A stretch of DNA of 12,250 bases from a bacterium (GTDB lineage: Bacteria; Patescibacteriota; Minisyncoccia; UBA6257; 2-01-FULL-56-20), in the NCBI GenBank assembly GCA_021780545.1, contig JAJXYP010000034.1:1-12250 (forward strand). The letters are read 5' to 3'. The notes beneath the pieces were generated by a model. That model made no database searches. It saw only the letters and a program-made list of their open reading frames with translations, and was not told where the DNA came from. Positions within the stretch are counted from its first letter, which is position 1. Each line of letters begins with the position of its first letter. A program made the translations under genes and the position numbers. This document shows positions 6,734 through 12,250 of the stretch, in pieces.

Positions 6734-7279
6734 ATGAAAATTCTCGGAAAGATTTCGGAGCGGGAATTTTACCAGCTCCACGGAAACAACCTTACCCCCG
6801 CCGTAACGATCGACGGCGACCATTACGCCATCCTCGGCGAATGGCTGTCGGTGTATACTCCGCTTCAGGGAGTTTATACCGAAATCGTTGAGCTGCCTTC
6901 GTTGCTTTGCGGCACCCATCGCCGCCAGCTCTTCATCGAAGAGCACGAGTACGAAGGGCCTTCGCGCCGCCTCAACGGAGAGCCGGTCATAAAAACGGTC
7001 CTGGGCAGCGCCGGACAACGGATCGCCTCTTTGGATGGCGAAAACGGAAGACGCATCGCCCGAAACCGACTGACGACGACGTCGTGGTATCCGCTCTGCG
7101 GCATCACCACGACCAAAAAAATCGCCGTTCGGCGGATTTCGCCGCGAAATATTCGGATCGTCATCGACGTCCGGCGTTGCGCCGCAAATACCTTGGTGGC
7201 CACGCAACATCCGAGGTGTTCATCGCCAGTCGGCGGTACGCCCGAAGGAAACGCCGCGACAGCGATGACGGCTTACTGA
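6734..7279 (+). CDS. Protein of unknown function (181 aa)
   Basis: I do not recognise a family. The gene is supported by its signals: a promoter with 17-base spacing, AAGGAG five bases before the ATG, and a strong rho-independent terminator starting 17 bases after the TGA stop. The first 70 residues look like an ordinary globular domain with several beta-type segments (AVTIDGDHYAIL, EWLSVYTPLQGVYTEIVELP). From about residue 75 the protein becomes rich in Arg, Thr, Gly and Ala with little hydrophobic patterning, so the second half may be disordered, basic and perhaps nucleic-acid binding, or it may have been shifted out of its ancestral frame. No signal peptide or membrane segment is seen. It is divergent from thyX and stands as a single-gene transcription unit. 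Confidence 0.65.
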   Translation: MKILGKISEREFYQLHGNNLTPAVTIDGDHYAILGEWLSVYTPLQGVYTEIVELPSLLCGTHRRQLFIEEHEYEGPSRRLNGEPVIKTVLGSAGQRIASLDGENGRRIARNRLTTTSWYPLCGITTTKKIAVRRISPRNIRIVIDVRRCAANTLVATQHPRCSSPVGGTPEGNAATAMTAY

Positions 7280-7295
7280 TCCCTTCTCTCCTTGT

Positions 7296-7334
7296 GGAGG
7301 GTATGGCGTTACGACGCTCTGCCCTCCTTTTTTT
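7296..7334 (+). terminator. Rho-independent terminator
   Basis: The stem is 7296-7309 with 7314-7327: the outer GGAGGG/CCCTCC and inner GCGT/ACGC pairs are perfect, with two G-U pairs and one mismatch between them. A TACG loop closes it and seven Ts follow at 7328-7334. It ends the 6734-7279 unit. Confidence 0.92.
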
Positions 7335-7400
7335 ATTTATCCGTATAGATCTGCCCGTTATTTCCTGTCTATCCCCCCGTCCCCACTCGAACTCTCGCGG

Positions 7401-7472
7401 GGCGTCCAGCCGGAATCGGACCGGCGCCGAGAATGCCACAGATTCTAGTGCTACCATTACACCATGGACGCC
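7401..7472 (-). tRNA. tRNA-His (GTG)
   Basis: A full cloverleaf of 72 bases. The acceptor stem is GCGTCCA/TGGACGC with an encoded G at -1 opposite C73, the His identity pair. The D stem is GTGT/GCAC. The anticodon stem AGAAT/ATTCT closes the loop CTGTGGC with anticodon GTG. The T stem is GCCGG/CCGGC. The T loop reads TCCGATT, so position 55 is C instead of the near-universal T. CCA is not encoded (CCG follows). It is read opposite to ftsH. Confidence 0.93.
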
Positions 7473-7500
7473 ATGCGCGTAACCGCATAACAAAAAAAGA

Positions 7501-7506
7501 ATAATA
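7501..7506 (-). promoter_or_regulatory. Possible -10 box for tRNA-His
   Basis: The minus strand reads TATTAT here, 28 bases before the tRNA 5' end. No convincing -35 at 17 bases was found; TTGTGC lies 14 bases upstream. Confidence 0.35.
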
Positions 7507-7539
7507 TCATCGAGCAAAAAGCACAAGGTTTCGGGCGAA

Positions 7540-7570
7540 AGCGCGCCGAAACGCACTTTTTTGGCGCGCT
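7540..7570. promoter_or_regulatory. Inverted repeat in the ftsH promoter region
   Basis: AGCGCGCC (7540-7547) and GGCGCGCT (7563-7570) form a perfect 8-bp inverted repeat separated by 15 bases. It covers the position of a -35 box and ends six bases before the ftsH -10. It could be a repressor site; the sequence is not CIRCE. Confidence 0.4.
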
Positions 7571-7576
7571 GTGTTG

Positions 7577-7582
7577 TATAAT
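7577..7582 (+). promoter_or_regulatory. ftsH -10 box
   Basis: A perfect TATAAT. The expected transcription start near 7589 gives a leader of about 43 bases before the ftsH ATG. No clear -35 is seen; the place is taken by the inverted repeat. Confidence 0.55.
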
Positions 7583-7631
7583 TCTTATTATGCACCAAAA
7601 CGTCACATTATTTCGTTAAAAAATCACTACC

Positions 7632-9461
<1,830 letters not shown>

Positions 9462-9478
9462 GATTGGGCACCGATTTG

Positions 9479-9550
9479 TGGGCGCGGCTGGATTCGAACC
9501 AGCGACCGACCGTGTATAAGACGGTTGCTCTACCGCTGAGCTACACGCCC
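9479..9550 (-). tRNA. tRNA-Ile (TAT)
   Basis: A complete 72-base cloverleaf. The acceptor stem is GGGCGTG/CGCGCCC with one G-U pair. The D arm is GCTC/GAGC. The anticodon stem ACCGT/ACGGT closes the loop CTTATAC, so the anticodon reads TAT. The T arm GCTGG/CCAGC has a standard TTCGAAT loop, and the discriminator is A. CCA is not encoded. UAU would read the Ile codon AUA, normally served in bacteria by tRNA-Ile(CAU) with lysidine. It lies 14 bases after the stop of the membrane-anchored protein gene on the same strand, so the two are probably co-transcribed. Confidence 0.9.
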
Positions 9551-9564
9551 GCCAACCCGCCTGG

Positions 9565-10167
9565 CTATTTGTTCACGATGCTGTTGAACTGCTGCATCGC
9601 CGCCGCGGCCTGGTTGTTGAAGTTATTGATGGCTGCCACGTCCACATTGACCTGGTTCACGAGAGCCTGGATCTGGACGCTTGTCTCCGCGTAACTGCCC
9701 TGCGAGAACCGCCTCTGCAAGGCGTCGGAAAGGTTGCCGAGATCGCCGCTGTAGTTGATCAGCTGATTGATGAGCGCGAGATGGCTCGATATCGCATCGA
9801 GCGCCGCCTGCCGCGCCGGGAGCGAATTGATGTCCGAAAGCGACTGCGTCATCGCTTCAACCTGGTTCGAAAGCTGGACCGCCTGGTTGCGCAAATTCTC
9901 GCTCTCCGTAAGCAGATTTGCCACGAGAGCAAGCGCCGCCTGATCATTCCCCTGCCGATCATCCTGATTGACCTGATTAAGCGTTGCGGACGACTGCTGC
10001 GATGTCGCAACGATCGACTGGGCTATAATCGCCCCTTTCGCCTGGGCGTCCATGAATGCCTGCGGAAGATTGTTCCGTAACCGCCAGTATTCCGTTATGC
10101 CGTAACCGGCCGCGACAATGGCCATAAAGGCGAGTACCGCGCTGGTTTTCCGGGAAGGTTTTGACAT
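9565..10167 (-). CDS. Membrane-anchored helical protein of unknown function
   Basis: A 200-residue protein with a basic N-terminus (SKPSRK) followed by one hydrophobic segment at about 10-25, which fits a signal anchor. The rest is almost entirely polar helix rich in Gln, Asn, Ala, Ser and Leu, with heptad-like spacing (for example NLRNQAVQLSNQVEAM at 91-106), so an extended coiled coil outside the membrane is likely. There are no cysteines and no enzyme motif. No Shine-Dalgarno is visible at the chosen ATG (the upstream bases are TTTTCCCC); AACGTAAAAACGTT just upstream is a small palindrome. tRNA-Ile follows on the same strand after 14 bases. Possible roles are cell-surface or envelope structure; I cannot name a family. 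Confidence 0.75.
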   Translation of the reverse strand: MSKPSRKTSAVLAFMAIVAAGYGITEYWRLRNNLPQAFMDAQAKGAIIAQSIVATSQQSSATLNQVNQDDRQGNDQAALALVANLLTESENLRNQAVQLSNQVEAMTQSLSDINSLPARQAALDAISSHLALINQLINYSGDLGNLSDALQRRFSQGSYAETSVQIQALVNQVNVDVAAINNFNNQAAAAMQQFNSIVNK

Positions 10168-10292
10168 GGGGAAAACGTAAAAACGTTACTACTATTTCTA
10201 TCAGATGGCGCCCGAAAAAGCAATGAAAGCGGCTGGGCAGCCCTGATTTGCCAGGCCGTTCCGCCGGGCCGTCTGCGGCAAATCGGCCGCGC
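10168..10292. other. Intergenic region with a compound hairpin
   Basis: No gene is seen here. GATTTGCC (10245-10252) pairs perfectly with GGCAAATC (10277-10284), and GGCC at 10254-10257 and 10267-10270 can pair inside it. No T-tract follows, so it is not a typical terminator. It sits just before the tRNA-Gly promoter. Confidence 0.45.
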
Positions 10293-10321
10293 TTGAGGTG
10301 CGCCGCCGAACCGTATACAAT
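10293..10321 (+). promoter_or_regulatory. tRNA-Gly promoter
   Basis: TTGAGG (10293-10298) and TACAAT (10316-10321, within TATACAAT) are spaced by exactly 17 bases. The -10 lies 20 bases before the mature tRNA 5' end. Confidence 0.75.
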
Positions 10322-10341
10322 AGATTGCGCGGTTCCGGCAA

Positions 10342-10412
10342 GCGGGTATCGTATAACGGTATTATGCGACCCTTCCAAGGTTGAGACACGGGTTCGATTC
10401 CCGTTACCCGCT
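10342..10412 (+). tRNA. tRNA-Gly (TCC)
   Basis: A 71-base cloverleaf closely resembling E. coli glyT in its 5' half. The acceptor stem is GCGGGTA/TACCCGC. The D region is GTATAACGGTATTAT with a weak D stem. The anticodon stem CGACC/GGTTG closes CTTCCAA with anticodon TCC. The T arm is ACGGG/CCCGT with loop TTCGATT, and the discriminator is T. CCA is not encoded. It has its own promoter and reads GGA codons. Confidence 0.94.
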
Positions 10413-10551
10413 CAGACGTGAAAACTTTTCCATGATATCGTCTACGCTAGGCAGCACTGTTTTGGTGTATCCAATTTCTGAATTTTTACCTTTTCGCCCA
10501 CTGGGGACGAACATGTCCGGTTTTGGATGAGCAAAAGCGATAAGATTGGAT
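10413..10551. other. Intergenic region between tRNA-Gly and the HD-gene terminator
   Basis: No gene is supported. An 8-bp inverted repeat, TATCCAAT (10468-10475) with ATTGGATA (10545-10552), flanks most of it. Inside, GGAC/GTCC (10505-10518) is followed by GGTTTT, which could be a weak terminator for the tRNA or part of a decayed element. Confidence 0.4.
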
Positions 10552-10582
10552 AAAAAAAGAGCACGGCCTTGTGGTCGTGCTC
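10552..10582 (-). terminator. Rho-independent terminator of the coaD-HD unit
   Basis: On the minus strand GAGCACGACC pairs with GGCCGTGCTC (one wobble) around an ACAA loop and is followed by seven Ts. It lies 20 bases after the HD-gene stop codon. Confidence 0.93.
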
Positions 10583-10601
10583 GCTGTTAAAGCTTGCGCA
10601 T

Positions 10602-11348
10602 TCAATCTCTCGAAAACAAACCGCCGGTGCCTGTCGATGTCGAACTTTTAGAGAAGAGACCTCCTCCATCGTCTTCACCGGGATCAGGGACACTCGCGGG
10701 TGGCTTGAGCCGTTCGATGGAACGCGCGAGGTTCTTCCTTGCTCGCTCTTCATATTTCTTCTGAAAGAACTGGGTCGAGTAGATATTTTTCCGCTTGAGG
10801 AACGATTGGAGAATCTCCGCCCTCTTTTCGCGGAACTGTGCCTCCGGCACCCAGTTGTATTCGTCCCGGATTTGCCGTTCGTATTCATCGAAGTCGAACT
10901 CGGACTTGCCGAGGATAGCGAGATCGATGTCGCAAAGCGCCCGAGCGTTCAAATCATCCAATACGCGAGCGTGCTTAGTGGCCTCAATGAGAAAAACGAC
11001 ACGATCGGTAAAGTCCACGCCCAAGCGATATCTCCCCGCCATGACGCGGAAAAGATCGGCGCTCCGTTCCTCGTTGTCTTTCGCTTGGGTACTGTAAACG
11101 GCGTCGTGATACCAGATCGCCATTTGGATCGCTGTTTGATCGAAGTGGACGCAATATCCCTCCTGTGCAGCAAAACGGTGCGGGCAATGTCCCAATTCAG
11201 CGAGCATTTCTTGAAGGTGATCCAGCGTGTGATACGCCCGCCATGGCTCGCTCCACCGAGAAACGAGATCAGCCAGCGGAACCATGCCCTTTCCCTTACC
11301 GCCGACTTCGCTCCATAGCTTTTGCCATTCTTTAGTGAGTCCTTCCAT
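10602..11348 (-). CDS. HD-domain phosphohydrolase-like protein (COG4339 type)
   Basis: A 248-residue predicted metal-dependent HD-superfamily protein. Family-like marks are RAYHTLDHLQEML (37-49), the HD pair in AIWYHDAVYS (77-86), NEERSA (92-97), DIDLAILG (140-147), IRDEYNWV (160-167) and FLKRKNIY (183-190). These fit the group of bacterial proteins often labelled predicted HD phosphohydrolases; the substrate is unknown. The C-terminal 30 residues are low-complexity and contain GGLFS twice (229-233, 242-246), probably a disordered tail. A perfect AAGGAGG lies six bases before the ATG, inside the end of coaD, whose stop overlaps this gene by 17 bases, so translation is coupled. A strong terminator follows the TGA stop, which also shows that UGA is a true stop here. 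Confidence 0.85.
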   Translation of the reverse strand: MEGLTKEWQKLWSEVGGKGKGMVPLADLVSRWSEPWRAYHTLDHLQEMLAELGHCPHRFAAQEGYCVHFDQTAIQMAIWYHDAVYSTQAKDNEERSADLFRVMAGRYRLGVDFTDRVVFLIEATKHARVLDDLNARALCDIDLAILGKSEFDFDEYERQIRDEYNWVPEAQFREKRAEILQSFLKRKNIYSTQFFQKKYEERARKNLARSIERLKPPASVPDPGEDDGGGLFSKSSTSTGTGGLFSRD

Positions 11349-11838
11349 TATGCGCCTCCTTCAATCGACTGAAAATTTGTTTCGGAACATACTTCTCGAC
11401 AATCGACTCCCATCCGTCGGGGCCGATCAGACCCTTCACCATGCTCGAACTTACTTCCGCAATGTCGCGCGGCGGCATGAGAAACACGGTCGTAACGCCG
11501 GGATCGAGATCGCCGTTCACGTTCCGCATCACCCGCTCGTATTCGTAGTCGCTTTCGCAACGGATACCGCGCAGGATGTACACTGCACCGGCTTCGTGGA
11601 CGTAATCGATCAGATATTTGTTCGTAAATGTGCCGGTGAGAACGTTGGGTATATGCTCGACGGATTCATGAAGCATGGCCAACCGATCCTGCGGCGAGAA
11701 CATGCACCGCTTGTCAGGGTTAACCCCAACCGCGACGATGAGTTTGTCGAACATGTCAGCTCCCCGTTCGATCATCCAGAGATGACCGTTGGTTAGCGGA
11801 TCAAAGGTGCCAGCGTACACTGCGTATCGTTCTATCAT
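11332..11838 (-). CDS. coaD: Pantetheine-phosphate adenylyltransferase
   Basis: A 168-residue nucleotidyltransferase catalysing the penultimate step of CoA synthesis (4'-phosphopantetheine + ATP to dephospho-CoA). Motifs: AGTFDPLTNGHL (9-20) with the TxGH-type ATP site, FSPQDRL (47-53), RGIRCESDYEYERVM (90-104) and the SSSMVK ATP-binding motif (130-135). All key positions I can recall are kept. GGGAG lies about nine bases before the ATG. It leads a two-gene unit with the overlapping HD gene. The link between the two is unknown, though an HD phosphohydrolase beside a CoA gene could act on a nucleotide or phosphate product; that is a guess. Confidence 0.97.
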   Translation of the reverse strand: MIERYAVYAGTFDPLTNGHLWMIERGADMFDKLIVAVGVNPDKRCMFSPQDRLAMLHESVEHIPNVLTGTFTNKYLIDYVHEAGAVYILRGIRCESDYEYERVMRNVNGDLDPGVTTVFLMPPRDIAEVSSSMVKGLIGPDGWESIVEKYVPKQIFSRLKEAHNGRTH

Positions 11839-11991
11839 TATTCGTCATCTCCCTCACTGATGTAAAATTGTTAAAGACCATTTGAATTCCAGATGCACTC
11901 CCCGTAGGAGCACGCCTGAGTCATTAGAAACGAACTGCCGATAGGATACCGGCAAAGGGTAATCTAAGCAAGTTGGCGCATATCCACTACC
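11839..11991. other. Intergenic region between coaD and the transposase relic
   Basis: No gene is seen. It should hold the coaD promoter (weakly TTTAAC/TACATC on the minus strand, not convincing) and possibly the left end of the insertion sequence, whose terminal repeat I cannot define without the other end. Confidence 0.35.
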
Positions 11992-12250
11992 ATGAAGGAT
12001 ATGTACCAACTCAACCAAATTCCGTCGGAAGCGCAGATTCAGAAGTTTTTGCGGCGAACGCTGTACGGGAAAAATATCTTTTGCCCGCTCTGCCGATATC
12101 GCCAAGTTTGGAAAAGCAAAGGTCGGTATTGGTGCTGCCGCTGCCGGAGCGATCGGTCGATCGACAGGATGCGGTCAAATTCCTCGAGCAATACGTGAAG
12201 CCAGGGTCGAAGCTCCACACGGATGGTGCGATGATATATCGTGGCATCGA
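11992..12250 (+). pseudogene. IS1595/ISXO2-like transposase with internal deletion
   Basis: The first part (11992 to about 12150) encodes a start typical of ISXO2-like transposases and a zinc ribbon: CPLC at one end and CCRCR at the other, around QVWKSKGRYW. The reading frame then shifts. From about 12147 the +2-shifted frame (codons at 12123, 12126 and so on) reads LPERSVDRQDAVKF, YVKPGSKLHTDGAMIYRGI, which matches the part of the DDE domain holding the second catalytic Asp (HTDGA). Normally about 90-100 residues, including the first Asp, lie between these parts. They are missing, and the join falls in a CTGCCG repeat (CTGCCGCTGCCGG). This is a decayed copy continuing past the window edge. 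Confidence 0.72.

Noticed and set aside
7540..7570. CIRCE element before ftsH
   Set aside because: The arms (AGCGCGCC, 15-base gap) do not match TTAGCACTC-N9-GAGTGCTAA.
7590..7619. Nine-codon open frame (MHQNVTLFR) just after the ftsH -10
   Set aside because: Its ATG would sit at the transcription start and could be a leader peptide, but there is no hairpin switch or codon bias to support one.
9464..9694. Open frame starting MGTDLWARLDSNQRP
   Set aside because: It reads through the antisense of tRNA-Ile; this kind of peptide is a well-known false gene produced by tRNA loci.
10505..10524. Terminator for tRNA-Gly
   Set aside because: Only a four-base stem and an interrupted T-run; too weak to call as a terminator.
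10602..10604. UGA recoded as glycine (SR1/Gracilibacteria code)
   Set aside because: UGA ends two genes directly before strong terminators and proteins have normal lengths with it as stop.
10569..11318. A 249-codon open frame on the plus strand
   Set aside because: It is antisense to the HD-domain gene, which has a ribosome site, family motifs and a terminator.

Overview
This 12.25 kb window looks like a chromosomal segment of a small-genome bacterium of the Patescibacteria (CPR) type. The evidence is compact core genes, very short intergenic gaps, three tRNA genes that all lack an encoded CCA end, a two-domain ThyX-like thymidylate synthase, and a tRNA-Ile reading UAU. UGA is used as an ordinary stop (for example just ahead of strong terminators), so the UGA=Gly code of SR1/Gracilibacteria does not apply. 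The phylum call is an inference; no marker gene here settles it.

Layout. (1) 1-395: a decayed IS30-like transposase N-terminus running into a long hairpin. (2) 387-6639: a folate/thymidylate block. glyA (SHMT) and folD lie on the minus strand and are followed by a HAD-family hydrolase. dcd is divergent from glyA. thyX and tmk, on the minus strand, overlap by 8 bases and converge on dcd. (3) 6640-7334: a divergent gene of unknown function with a good promoter, Shine-Dalgarno sequence and rho-independent terminator. (4) 7401-9461: tRNA-His (minus), then ftsH (plus). (5) 9479-10412: tRNA-Ile(UAU) and a membrane-anchored coiled-coil-like protein on the minus strand, then tRNA-Gly(UCC) on the plus strand. 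(6) 10552-11838: coaD overlapping a COG4339-type HD-domain gene, closed by a rho-independent terminator. (7) 11992-12250: an IS1595/ISXO2-like transposase remnant with an internal deletion.

The thymidylate block is metabolically coherent. SHMT makes methylene-THF from serine, FolD interconverts methylene- and formyl-THF, Dcd supplies dUMP from dCTP (directly or through dUTP), the ThyX-like protein methylates dUMP, and Tmk phosphorylates dTMP. No folA or thyA is seen, as expected with ThyX chemistry, which regenerates THF without dihydrofolate.

I do not see a defence system, CRISPR array or secretion system. The most unusual points are the two-domain ThyX, the UAU tRNA-Ile, the paired glyA/dcd promoters whose -10 boxes sit only six bases before both start codons, and the 36-bp near-perfect hairpin at 304-395 that includes the end of the HAD gene.
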